This document shows positions 54,860-64,000 of a stretch of 64,000 nt of DNA, piece by piece (positions within the stretch are counted from its first letter, which is position 1; each line of letters opens with the position of its first letter). The stretch is from Botryosphaeria dothidea (Eukaryota > Ascomycota > Dothideomycetes > Botryosphaeriales > Botryosphaeriaceae), in contig WWBZ02000062.1 in NCBI GenBank assembly GCA_011503125.2, forward strand, positions 868,001 to 932,000. The letters are read 5' to 3'. The position numbers were made by a program, and so were the translations under genes. Below the pieces are notes generated by a model. That model was not told where the DNA came from and made no database searches. It saw nothing but the letters and a program-made list of their open reading frames with translations.

Positions 54860-56539
54860 TTACTCCACACTCCCATCCTCTGAGAGAAGGGTTTTGACGG
54901 TCTCCGCATCGTCATTCAACTGCTTCCGAAGGCTGGGGAAGCCCTGGGCTTCCCAGAGGATGCTGTCGACAACAGATTCGACCGCCTCGAAGAATTCAGC
55001 CTTGAGGATATAGCGACCGCGACTCTGATCTGAGTACTTGACCAGGTCATTGGATCCGCGCCTGAGCGTCGCTTCGACGAGGTATGCTGAGTAGCCTGGG
55101 GTCAGGGATCGGCGAACGAGTGGAGACAGTCCCACGGCCGCTGCACGTATTGCGTACGTCATCTCCTCCCAGCTTAACTCCAGACGGTCCATGTCCGAGA
55201 AGTCACGGTCTGTAAAGAATCGCTTGAGTGGGCCGAATTTGGATAGCTCCTGTTCGAGCTTGTTGGCCTTCACCTTGAGCTCTCCTTCACTCTTCTGAAG
55301 CTTCTCGAACTTGACCTTGAGCTCTTCTACACTCTTCTGAGACTTTTCGAACCTTTTCAGCTTCATCTCAAAGGCCGTAATGTAGTCCATGTGATCGGGA
55401 TTATCGTTAATGGAGCTCTGACCATTTGTCGAAGTGGAAGACTGTGACTGTGCGTGTTCGCGCTGACGCTCCAAGGATTGGTTCTGGCTTCTGAGAGACG
55501 CAATATCTTCGTGTAAGTCATTTTGCGCCGATTCCTGAGACTTGAGCTGCTTGATGAGACTTCCGACCTTGGCGGTATGAGCCTTGGTCTCTTGCGCATG
55601 CTGTTTCTTGAGGCTCTCAATGCTAGAGCCTTCGTTCGCCTCACGATGCTGAATCATGGACTCCAGTTCCAATTGGACCTTCGCTTGTTTCTCAGCTTTG
55701 GCCTTTTCCTTATCCAGTTGGGCGCTCAGCTTGTCATTCTTAGCAGTCAAGCTCTGCTCAGTCGATTTGAGCTCAAGGGCGTGCTTGTCCTTCATCTCTT
55801 GAGCGGCCTGCTCCGTCTTGGCTAGATGGGTCTGCAGCAGACCACATTGACACTGCAGTTGATCACAATGCAGCTTGAACTGTTGTTCAATAACCTCAAT
55901 GGCACACTGCAAAGCACCGATCTTGCTCTGAAGCTCTTCATCCCCAGCCGCGCTGCCGCATGACTCCTTGCGCCCGTTGCATTCCTCGCGGATCGACTTC
56001 TCCTCGAGAAGCTTCTGCAAGCTCTCGTTCTTGGTCTTCTCGTGTTCCAACTCCTTCTGCAAGCGCCGAGCATCGTAACTACGAGCGGCAATGATGTCGT
56101 CCATCTTCGTGTCTCCAACCTGCTGGCCTTTGCAGGCAGAAGGGTCGTTCTCATTCTTCGTAATCAAAGCCTGGCGTGCCATGTGGAGATCATCGCGCAG
56201 CATCTTGATCTCCTGGTCCTTGATCTCCTCCTTCTTGGCAGTCTGGAACCTAGCCCAACGGAGGTCGAGGCGAAGATTCTTAATCTCTTCGTTCTCCTCT
56301 GCCTTCTTTGCGATCTCAATCTTAGCCCAGTGCAGGCGGTTGTCAAGTGCCACCAACTCATGCCCTTCATTCTTTCCAGCGTCACGCATACCACACTGGT
56401 AGGCAAGACGCGTCAATGCCAGTGCCGTCTTCGTAGATCCGGCAAAGTGTGGGAACTCTGAGAAGTAGTCGACACCGGCCTGGGCCTCGGCGCGGATGCG
56501 CTCAACGAAGCGCTCCCGATCGTCCTGCGGTCCGATCAT
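54860..56539 (-). CDS. Coiled-coil protein of unknown function
   Basis: Single-exon gene of 559 residues from the first ATG at 56539. Residues about 95-430 are almost entirely Leu/Lys/Glu/Gln heptad-rich, predicting one long coiled coil, with two Cys-rich spots (QCQCG near 235). A short globular N-terminus (MIGPQDDRERFVERIR) and a C-terminal region of about 110 residues flank it. In the N-terminal coil, LDLRWARFQTAKK and LDNRLHWAKIEIAKK look like a diverged repeat. I recognise no family; a structural or tethering role is a guess from architecture only. The frame stays open upstream to about 56605 without an ATG, so an extra 5' exon is possible. Confidence 0.75.
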   Translation of the reverse strand: MIGPQDDRERFVERIRAEAQAGVDYFSEFPHFAGSTKTALALTRLAYQCGMRDAGKNEGHELVALDNRLHWAKIEIAKKAEENEEIKNLRLDLRWARFQTAKKEEIKDQEIKMLRDDLHMARQALITKNENDPSACKGQQVGDTKMDDIIAARSYDARRLQKELEHEKTKNESLQKLLEEKSIREECNGRKESCGSAAGDEELQSKIGALQCAIEVIEQQFKLHCDQLQCQCGLLQTHLAKTEQAAQEMKDKHALELKSTEQSLTAKNDKLSAQLDKEKAKAEKQAKVQLELESMIQHREANEGSSIESLKKQHAQETKAHTAKVGSLIKQLKSQESAQNDLHEDIASLRSQNQSLERQREHAQSQSSTSTNGQSSINDNPDHMDYITAFEMKLKRFEKSQKSVEELKVKFEKLQKSEGELKVKANKLEQELSKFGPLKRFFTDRDFSDMDRLELSWEEMTYAIRAAAVGLSPLVRRSLTPGYSAYLVEATLRRGSNDLVKYSDQSRGRYILKAEFFEAVESVVDSILWEAQGFPSLRKQLNDDAETVKTLLSEDGSVE

Positions 56540-57689
56540 GATTGCGGTGCTCCCGATGGGCTGGAGACCGGGCCTTAGGTCCAACTGAAGCCTTACCGAA
56601 GTCAAGGTGGGCCACGCGGTGGCGTATGAGGCGAAAGTGAGGCAATGAGAGCGCGACGCGCGCGCTGTTCAGTGGCGAGGTCCGCTTTTAGCAACATGGG
56701 AGCGTTCCTGGAGTCGCAAGGATCAAAAACTTACAAGAAAAGGTCCACTCGTGCCCCCTTGCGGAGCTAGAGTGGTTTTGAGGTGCAGCTGTCCGAGCGC
56801 TTGGTGACGAGATTGCGGTGGTCAGAGAGATGAAGAAGAGAGAGGTTGGTGTTTGGGCGTCACCGAAGGAGCCACACCCAAAACAGAAGGCACGCAGCTT
56901 CCATGACTGGAAAATCAGCAGTGCCACAGCTTGCAGCTTTGCCACAAGTCAACGCCTCCGCACGAACCATGCGGCTTGCATCTAGCATGCTTTCCAGCTC
57001 ACAAGTGCAAGTTCCTAACGCTTGTCTACGTGCACTTGTGTAGTGATCGCAACCTAATGTGTAGACGTAATGCGTAGGGAGTAACAACCCTTCTACCTTC
57101 CACCGCTGACATTTAATCACACGAGCAGCGCACTTCTAATGTCAGACTACGAGAACGCTTCCAAAGACAACAGCTTCCTATCACAACGGCCAAGATGTGG
57201 CATGTGGAGAGCTTGATCTCGCGCTCTCTGACGCGCGTGGTTCGCTTTCATCTACCCTCAATGATTGAATGAAATATAATATTCGACTGAAGTCAAATCA
57301 TTCACCGAATGCATCTTGAAAGAACTGGCATCTCTAGAGGCTCAATCTTCTAGGCTCGATGATTTCATCTAGATGGTTGTCAATTAGAGCAATATTTCCA
57401 AGTAGTAGTTCGGAATCTATTGTCCGATAAATATACGATAGCTGGTCCCCAACGATGTGACCAGTGACCATTGCGTTGAAACGAGGTGAAGACGGGAAGA
57501 AGCTCGTCGCCGGAGGCCGGATGGTGTCGCGTGCCACACGGGCGGCTGCAGAGGCCCAACGCGCAGGAAAATTGCGCACAGACCAGGCAGTTTTCTCGCT
57601 CGTCCACCATCAAACCACGCGCGCCGCAACACCTCGAGCATCTGGTACTCTACCCTCCAGCCAATGCCCCAGCAGCCCCATCCGTCAAC
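56540..57689. other. Divergent intergenic
   Basis: A 1.15-kb gap between the coiled-coil gene and the mL58 gene. No gene or motif was recognised; the frame upstream of the mL58 ATG is open back to 57486 but is not conserved-looking. Confidence 0.5.
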
Positions 57690-58475
57690 ATGAGCAACAC
57701 CTTCCTCGTCCGGCCAATGCGGCCGCTCTCCGCATCCATCTCTGGCTCCCTTCGCTGCGGAGCCGCAACCACCACCACATCCACGGCCGCCACAAAACCC
57801 AGCACAACGACGACATCACCATCGCCAATGCCCCTAACCCAACGCCGCCACGAATCAACCACTCGCCGGCAAAGCAACCGCCTGCGCTCCGTCCCCACGG
57901 CACCCTCATCCACGCCCTCCAGCGGCCACACATCCGATCACATCGTCTTCAACCCGCCCTCCTCCGCCCCGAGCGTCTACCACACGCCGCTCAAATTCCT
58001 GCCCGCCGGCGACCGCCGCCGCGAGCTGTACGCGCTGACCTCGCGCCTGGCCGCGCCAGCCTCCAGCAGCAGCGCCGCCTCCCCCATCGCCCGCACCGGC
58101 ACCGCCCTCGCCGCGGGCGCCCACGCCTCGCCCTCCATCCTGCCGCCGCACCTGGCCCACGCGGCCGCCTCGTCCAACTCGCCCCTGCCCGCGCCCGTCC
58201 GCCAGCCCTACGCCAAGAAGTACCACCTGACCGAGACCGACATCGCCGAGATCCGCCGCCTGCGCGCGCAGGACCCGGCGCACTGGACGCGCGAGCGGCT
58301 GGCGGCCAAGTTCGAGTGCTCGCAGTTCTTCGTCGGGCTGGTCGCGCCGGCGCCCGAGCACGCCGTGCGCAAGGCCGCCGAGGTCGACGAGGTCAAGCGC
58401 GGCTGGGGCAGGCGGAAGCGGGAGGCGAGGGAGGACAGGCGGAGGAGGAGGGAGACGTGGGGCCAGGATGCTTAG
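57690..58475 (+). CDS. MRPL20: Mitochondrial large-subunit ribosomal protein mL58 (MRPL20)
   Basis: Single-exon gene of 261 residues. The N-terminus is Arg/Ser/Thr-rich and acid-free, a mitochondrial presequence. The diagnostic C-terminal core begins with YAKKYHLTETDIAEIRRLR near residue 173 and continues DPAHWTRERLAAKFECSQFFVG, a helix-turn-helix-like pattern of this fungal mitoribosome protein. It ends in a strongly basic, Arg-rich helix. Residues about 60-170 are a Ser/Pro/Ala-rich variable linker. The ATG at 57690 is preceded by an open frame, but that stretch is low complexity. The identification rests on the core motif. Confidence 0.88.
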   Translation: MSNTFLVRPMRPLSASISGSLRCGAATTTTSTAATKPSTTTTSPSPMPLTQRRHESTTRRQSNRLRSVPTAPSSTPSSGHTSDHIVFNPPSSAPSVYHTPLKFLPAGDRRRELYALTSRLAAPASSSSAASPIARTGTALAAGAHASPSILPPHLAHAAASSNSPLPAPVRQPYAKKYHLTETDIAEIRRLRAQDPAHWTRERLAAKFECSQFFVGLVAPAPEHAVRKAAEVDEVKRGWGRRKREAREDRRRRRETWGQDA

Positions 58476-59216
58476 AACCCTTGATAATCAGCTCAACGAG
58501 CATCAGATGGGATCATAATGGATGGGGACGCGTGTTGGCCATTCATTGAGATGGCGTGTGAGCCCTGGGGCATCTGGGGGGATGAAGAGCTGGGATGGAG
58601 GACGGTCATCAAGATATCCGCTTCATACGCATCACAGCGAATGGCATTGCGAAGACACAATTTCAATTGACGGAGGGCAAAAGATATGGGTTGGCATACT
58701 TCAAGTGTCTGGCAGGAGTTTTAAAGCACGACAGCTGTGCGTTCGATTAGAGCGACGAACGACGCAACTCCCTCTCCAAATTTCTGTACATCACATTATC
58801 TGTTTTATTTGCTGGAAGGGTAAAAACAGGAGTCTGTAGGATACGTGTATTCACTCCAAAAAATAAATCTGAAGGACGTCCATGACGAACATTCGTATCT
58901 CGCGTTACACTTTCTTCTTAAAATCGCCGCTCTTAACCAGATTTAAAGGGCCACTCGAAAGAATGATTATCGGAAGGGATATCATGCAATTCATTTTCTA
59001 TCCTTATCCGGACGAGTGCTCGGAACCTTCGCAACAAGCTCTATTCAGATAGAGCCATAGGTCACAGGAATAGGGATATAACCAAGCAATTTGATTTTTT
59101 ATTCTTTTCAATCCATGACTAACTACACGTTATCGTTTTGTTCTTTCATTTTCAGTCCTTCAGATCCGAAACTTCAACGAAAATCCCCATCCCTTGCTTT
59201 CTTTAATCCAGCCCAT
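58476..59216. other. Intergenic, AT-rich
   Basis: A 741-bp gap between two convergent genes, rich in A/T from 58800 onward. No gene seen. Confidence 0.5.
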
Positions 59217-60711
59217 CTATGAGTCCATCGGCTCCTCAGCAACATAGTGCAGATAAGCGCCCAACAACTTGATACCCTCAATGTAATTCCTCTTATCCAG
59301 CTTCTCATTGATACTGTGCGCAGCATCCGTCGAGCTGCCCATCGGCAGCAAGAGGACGTTCTTGCCGGTAGCCTGCTCAAATGTGAGAGTAACAGGGATA
59401 CTGCCACCCTCGCGAGTCAAGTCGGGCTTGACCTTCCAGACGCGCTCAACCGCCTTCGCAGCAGCGGTGAAGTTCCAGTGCTTGGGCGAGGCGACCCACC
59501 ACTTGCCTGAGTGCTGCTCAATGAGCTTGCACGTGTTCTTGCTACCGAGGCTGGCGAAGACCTTGTTGACGTGCGTCTCGACGAGCTTGTTGACCTCGGG
59601 GATCTCCATGTTGGGCACGGTGCGGATCGAGAACTTGCCGATGACCTTGGCCGGGATGACCGTCTTCGCGCCGGGCGCGCTGAAGGCGCCCTCGACGCCG
59701 TGCAGCGACAGCGACGGGAAGCGCCAGCGGCCCATCAGCGTGCGCTCCTTGTCGTCAAACAGGCCCGTCTTGCTGCCCAGCGACTCGTACAGGTTGTCCA
59801 TCGTGAAGGCGATGTCGCCGTACAGCGACTTCTCCTCGTCGGTCAGAGGCGCGACCAGCTTGTCCAGGCCGTCGATCAGGATCTTGCCCGAAGTGTCGAC
59901 CAGTGAGGACATGACGCGGACGAGGTCGGTCATGGGCTCGTGAGCGGTACCGCCGAAAACACCGCTGTGCAGGTCCTGGGCGGGGCCGGAGATCTCAATG
60001 CTGTAGTAGTTGCAGCCTCGCAGGCCGTAAGTCAGGCAGGGCTTCTCGGTGCCCAGCCAGTAGTTGTCCGAAATGCAGACGGCGTCGGCGTCTGCGAAGA
60101 ACTTCTTGGCCTCGGCGAAGATGAAGTCGTCCAGACCCTCGCTGCCGTATTCCTCCATGCCCTCGAAGCACATGAGCAGGTTGACGGGGAAGTCAACGCC
60201 AGACTTCTGGTGGGCCTCGATGGCGTTCAGCCAGCCCAGAACGGGGCCCTTGTCATCCGTGGAGCCACGGCCGTACATGCGGCCCTTGTCGTCGACGGTC
60301 AAGGTGAAAGGATCGGTGGCCCAGCCGTCCTCCTTCAGGGCGGGCTGCACATCGTAGTGGCCGTAGACGAGGATGGTGCGCTTGTTCTTATCGTTGCCAT
60401 AGCGGGCGATGACGACGGGCGGCAGGTCAAGGTGCTCCTTGTGCGGCTGCTTACCCAGAGGCCTGAGCTGGACTTCAGCGCCGAGGTTCTTGAGCTCGCT
60501 GGCGAGGAATTCACCCATCTGTTTTTGCGTGAGCGGGCTGCACGGATGGCGGGGTAGGAGATGTAGAGGCGGGGCACACCTTGACGACATCGGGCCTGCG
60601 CTCCTCCTCGGCAGAGACGGAGGGGATGGCGACAGCTTTGCGCAGGCGGTCGATGAAGTGGTCGGACAGGGTGTCGACCTGCTTGAAGTACGGGTCCAGT
60701 TGTGCAGTCAT
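59217..60711 (-). CDS. DUG1: Cys-Gly metallodipeptidase Dug1 (M20 family)
   Basis: Zinc dipeptidase that cleaves Cys-Gly in glutathione breakdown, normally cytosolic. Two exons on the minus strand, 60711-60580 and 60518-59217, give 477 residues (yeast 481). Metal and catalytic motifs of M20 are visible: GHYDVQ with His98 and Asp100, GRGSTDDKGP, and FEGMEEYGSEG. Later, DLHSGVFGG and the GGSIPVTLTFEQ and GSSTDAAHSINE segments match the CNDP-type enzymes. The frame stays open upstream of the ATG, and a second in-frame ATG at 60885 would add 58 residues rich in Arg, Leu, Ser and Thr. Confidence 0.95.
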
Positions 60712-61459
60712 GCTGTTGTATGGACTGTAGAGATACGGCCAGACGGGCTTGGTGGTGCGGACGGGTGATGTGAAGCTGAAGGTCCTACGTGACAAACAGC
60801 TGGTAGTTGGGAGGGAGCGGGAGGGTAGAGAGAGGCAGAGCGGCCGATGGTGGGGAAGTCGAACTGCCAGGCGGGGCAGGTGCATCTTGCGGCCTGGTGT
60901 TGCGCTCGCGTGCTGCCGCTGTCATTCGCATCAACCCGCCGGCTTGCGTCGGCTGAGGCGCTGAGCTCCGATCGTATTCTCACCACCATCCTACAAGCGA
61001 GCTTCAATTACAAAGCATCGCTAAAGCGTCTGTACTTTCTATCGTCCCGCTTGCTGAAGTTCTCTTTCCAGATGCCTGAATGCTCGTGATTCTCTTGACC
61101 CTGGTAAAGCCTGAGGCTTTGATGTCACATCATTCATACGAATGTGATCGAGCGCCGCAAATTTTTTTCTTTGACCTGAACTCTTGGGTCTAGACTGATG
61201 ATTTACTCTTTCCAAGAGTTCCAAAATTCTCAAGTTTGTTCACTTCGCATCTTTGAATCAAAGACTATCGTTGTACAACCGAAAAGGCCGTTATCATTTC
61301 GTCTCATAAGTCTAATGTTATCTTGAGATGAATAAAAGACACCGTAGAGCGGGTATACATAACAAATGATACTCCAAGTACTTCCTTGCCCAATGCCCCC
61401 ATGCAAAACATTCTGTAAGCCAAAAAAAAAAAAAGAAATGATCAACAGAAGCATGAACA
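60712..61459. other. Intergenic
   Basis: A 750-bp gap containing the Dug1 5' region; the first 174 bases could be coding if the upstream ATG at 60885 is used. A poly-A run lies at 61422-61434. No other gene seen. Confidence 0.45.
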
Positions 61460-63115
61460 TTACAATCCTTCCACACCAGCAGCGACCAGCCTCTTCCTGA
61501 CTTCCGTGCCACCAACAGCCTGACCTCTATCCACGACCACAGCCTCTAGAGTGCCCATTTTGACCAGCCCAATATAACCCGGCACGATGTCCCAGGCAAG
61601 TACCTCAACGACCTTCTTGACCTCATCGGGACCAATGGGGCTGCGGGTGCTCGTCTGAATATCTCTGACTAGACGCGGCAGCGGGAAAGACACGCGCGAA
61701 GATACGGTGGATGAACCGGCAGTGGTAGCTAGCAGGCTGAGAGTCGCCAACACGTCCTCGCAGCGGTGCAAGGCGGCTTGGCGGGCGCGGGCTTCGGGGG
61801 TGGGGCCTGCAGGCGCAGCAGCGGCAGCGGCCTGTTTAGCAAGAATGCGGTCGAGGAGAGATGTTGCACGGGATGGAGCTGCAGTGGAGGCGGAGGTCGA
61901 GATAAGGGGGGTCTTAGAGGAAGTAGTGGTGGTGGACTCGGCATCGTCAGACACGGTGGAGGTGGTGGTAGCAGTGGAAGAGGAGGCGGTCTTCCTGTGG
62001 CTGGAGAAGCTGGCTATGCTGGCCTTCTTAGAGAGTGTCTTGATAGACGCTGGGCGGGCGTGCTCGAGGCCTGAATCAGCCGGCTCGACAGAGGTATAAA
62101 AGCAACTGCTCGCGCTTCGTGAATGGGCGCCGGATTTAAAATCCTCAAGACGGCGCTGGCCCTTGGCCAAGAGAGGTGCAACCTTCGCCAGCGAGGGGCT
62201 TTCAGTGACATCTGCAAGTGGCAGCCGGCTGATGAAGTATGCGATAGATGATGGGCTTTTCGAGTTGGGGGAGATTTTGCAGCGGTACTCGATCCACCTT
62301 GTGTTAAGTTCACGTTCAAACAATGCGTTCAGAGCCTTCTCATCGACAGCTTGCGGGATCACACTGTTGGTGCGCTTAGCACGCCCCTTCTTGCTCTCTT
62401 GCTGCTCCAGGCAGATCCTGCCGCGGCCGTAGTCGGAAAGGTGGTATGTCCGTTGTTTGAGCGCTGGTGCTGGCCGGTCTGTCAGGAGGCTGATCTGCAT
62501 TATTCCGAGTGTGCGCTTGATGTCATCGATCGTGACTTTGCGCTTCCCCCAGACCTTGGTAATGGATGGTGTGAGCGTACGGAGGTCGACTGGCGACGCA
62601 GTACCATTATGAGCATAGTGGAGAGATAGCGCGGAGAGGAATGATGAGTGTAGAGAGATAAGGTCATGTATCTCTTTCGGAAGGTCGTCGGCGGACTTCT
62701 CGTCCTTGAAGCTCGGGGCACTAGACGAGCAGGGGCTTGTTGGAGGCGTTTCGACGGCAGTAGAGGACGAATCGGAAACGGACTTGAGCTTTAGAGGCTT
62801 CGTTGGTGTTGAAAGGTCGAAATCGGCAAGCAGAGTGCGCGCACCCTTGGTAGGTGTGTCGGTGGGGGTCTCTGAGATGGGGCGTTGAGACGCTCGGGGA
62901 CGGCGCAACTTCTTGCACGACACCAGCTTCGGCGATTCGGTGTCCTCCTCAGCATCCTGAGCTACCGCCTTCCTCTTCTTTGAATCTGCCGGTGACGATG
63001 CGGGCTTCGAGACGCGTGCGAAGGACTGGATGTCCGTTTGGGATCGTGTTGTGCGTTTGTTTACACCGGCTGAGGAGGGGTGCGAGGCGGGCCGCGCATT
63101 CTTGGTAATAGGCAT
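61460..63115 (-). CDS. CDT1: DNA replication licensing factor Cdt1
   Basis: Cdt1 helps load the MCM helicase at origins in G1. Single exon, 551 residues. The N-terminus is Ser/Thr/Pro-rich and basic, with many SP/TP sites, as expected for a CDK-regulated disordered tail. The central winged-helix-like domain starts near residue 141 with LPKEIHDLISLHSSFLSAL, and continues through TPSITKVWGKRKVTIDDIKRTLGIM, the Cdt1 core. SLLDRILAKQ near 425 and the C-terminal winged-helix (about 440-551) match the MCM-binding end. The long Ser/Thr linker in between is common in fungi. Length and domain order fit; sequence identity in this family is low, so a search would be useful. Confidence 0.85.
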   Translation of the reverse strand: MPITKNARPASHPSSAGVNKRTTRSQTDIQSFARVSKPASSPADSKKRKAVAQDAEEDTESPKLVSCKKLRRPRASQRPISETPTDTPTKGARTLLADFDLSTPTKPLKLKSVSDSSSTAVETPPTSPCSSSAPSFKDEKSADDLPKEIHDLISLHSSFLSALSLHYAHNGTASPVDLRTLTPSITKVWGKRKVTIDDIKRTLGIMQISLLTDRPAPALKQRTYHLSDYGRGRICLEQQESKKGRAKRTNSVIPQAVDEKALNALFERELNTRWIEYRCKISPNSKSPSSIAYFISRLPLADVTESPSLAKVAPLLAKGQRRLEDFKSGAHSRSASSCFYTSVEPADSGLEHARPASIKTLSKKASIASFSSHRKTASSSTATTTSTVSDDAESTTTTSSKTPLISTSASTAAPSRATSLLDRILAKQAAAAAAPAGPTPEARARQAALHRCEDVLATLSLLATTAGSSTVSSRVSFPLPRLVRDIQTSTRSPIGPDEVKKVVEVLAWDIVPGYIGLVKMGTLEAVVVDRGQAVGGTEVRKRLVAAGVEGL

Positions 63116-64000
63116 GGCGGGATGATGAGATATCGTAGTAGTATGCTGATGCAGCAGGGTAGGAATTGGGATGTCAATACGGCTGTAGAATGGAGATGTT
63201 GTGGTGCGCGGATATCAGCTGGAGGGGAAAATGACGCGCGACGACGGAAACGCGACGAATACGCGCAAAGTCGCGCCAAGACTTCTAAGCACTAGGCCCG
63301 ACAAGGAAACGTAAGTGGTTCGTGCTGTCCACCGGCTGGCAATGGCGTCAGGTTCGCAGGGATTTTATTGCAAGAAGGCTTCACTCCATCAGAAGGTACA
63401 GCACTTGCTGTACAATTACTTTATACTCCGTTGGGCTCCCACATGTTGATCTGCGTGTACTGCTGATCCTGGATGTTGCTATGGAAACTGTACGCCGGCT
63501 TTCGCGAAACTCTGCCCGTCGCCGTCCGTTCCGGCACCAGCTTCATGCCCGCAGCTTGATCCCGCGACCATCTGCCTGACCTATTTGACATACGCAACCG
63601 TCAGCTTATGCGATCTCCACGCCCACTTTGGCGGCATTGCCGGGCCCCAAAGCTGGCCTGAAATGATGGTCATCCGACTCATGAATCCTGCAGCGCGTCC
63701 AAATTACCTGGCGACAACCCACTTCTTTGACTGGCCATTGGCTGCAGCTGTGAAACAACAGGCCATGTAGGTATCCTCTGGCTGTTTCGACCACAGAGCT
63801 TATACGTCGCCTTACTTTGGTCTGATTGGCATGTGCTTGATTTCCTTCCCGTTACCTAGGTTTCAGGACATCCCAGGCCTTTCCTTGGAAAAGGCCAATG
63901 AGCAGGCGTCATCCAGCCTCCTGTCCATATCAACGGGAAGAAGCATCTCGACGACCGCCGCAAGTAGAGAGATGTAAGGCAGACCTGGTGGTACCGGCAT
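63116..64000. other. Window end, no supported gene
   Basis: Contains the Cdt1 promoter. Short frames at 63585-63770 (plus) and near 63866-64000 (minus, starting ATG at 64000) are open, but neither shows a family. A gene crossing the right edge cannot be judged. Confidence 0.35.

Overview
The window is nuclear DNA of a filamentous ascomycete (Pezizomycotina). The evidence is short spliceosomal introns (about 50-70 nt, GT..AG, with CTRAC-type branch sites), a fungal-only conidiation regulator (WetA), a fused peroxisomal FOX2 protein, a Git3-type GPCR, fungal S53 and S10 acid proteases and a yeast-type mitoribosomal protein (mL58). A dothideomycete would fit the gene set, but that is inference. 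I see no rRNA, tRNA, CRISPR or intact transposon. Intron-exon structures were built by hand from splice signals, frame and family conservation.

Layout. 0.7-5.5 kb: a Tda10-like D-glycerate kinase (-) head-to-head with the peroxisomal beta-oxidation enzyme FOX2 (+). 6.9-8.6 kb: an alpha/beta hydrolase (-) and a possible small Cys-rich zinc protein (-). 9.5-13.3 kb: an aldo/keto reductase (+) tail-to-tail with an OPT oligopeptide transporter (-). 14.8-24.1 kb: a Git3-type GPCR (+), an NmrA-like protein (-), a strongly altered 6-phosphogluconate dehydrogenase paralogue (+) and an SDR with a presequence-like N-terminus (-). 25.2-29.6 kb: SDH assembly factor 2 (-) divergent from wetA (+). 29.6-37 kb: gene-poor DNA around a pepsin-like protease (-). 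37-41.8 kb: an Air1/2-like zinc-knuckle protein (-) divergent from a Nop13-like RRM protein (+), then a gamma-glutamylcyclotransferase-like gene (-). 42.6-48.2 kb: secreted serine carboxypeptidase S10 (-) and sedolisin S53 (-). 49.2-54.3 kb: a CDK10/11-like kinase (-) and a secreted amidase (+). 54.9-63.1 kb: a coiled-coil protein (-), mL58 (+), Dug1 dipeptidase (-) and Cdt1 (-). The last 0.9 kb has no supported gene.

Themes: peroxisomal and redox metabolism on the left, acid protein and peptide breakdown in the middle (aspartic protease, S10, S53, plus the OPT transporter and Dug1), and housekeeping RNA, ribosome and replication genes on the right. The observations most worth following are the 6PGDH paralogue that has lost several substrate ligands, the dense CATTCY cluster upstream of wetA, a 20-nt microexon in the NmrA-like gene, the small Cys-rich ORF, a G-quadruplex-type promoter motif before the poly-Asp aldo/keto reductase, and a possible mitochondrial isoform of Dug1. 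I found no clear multi-gene system that I could call new.
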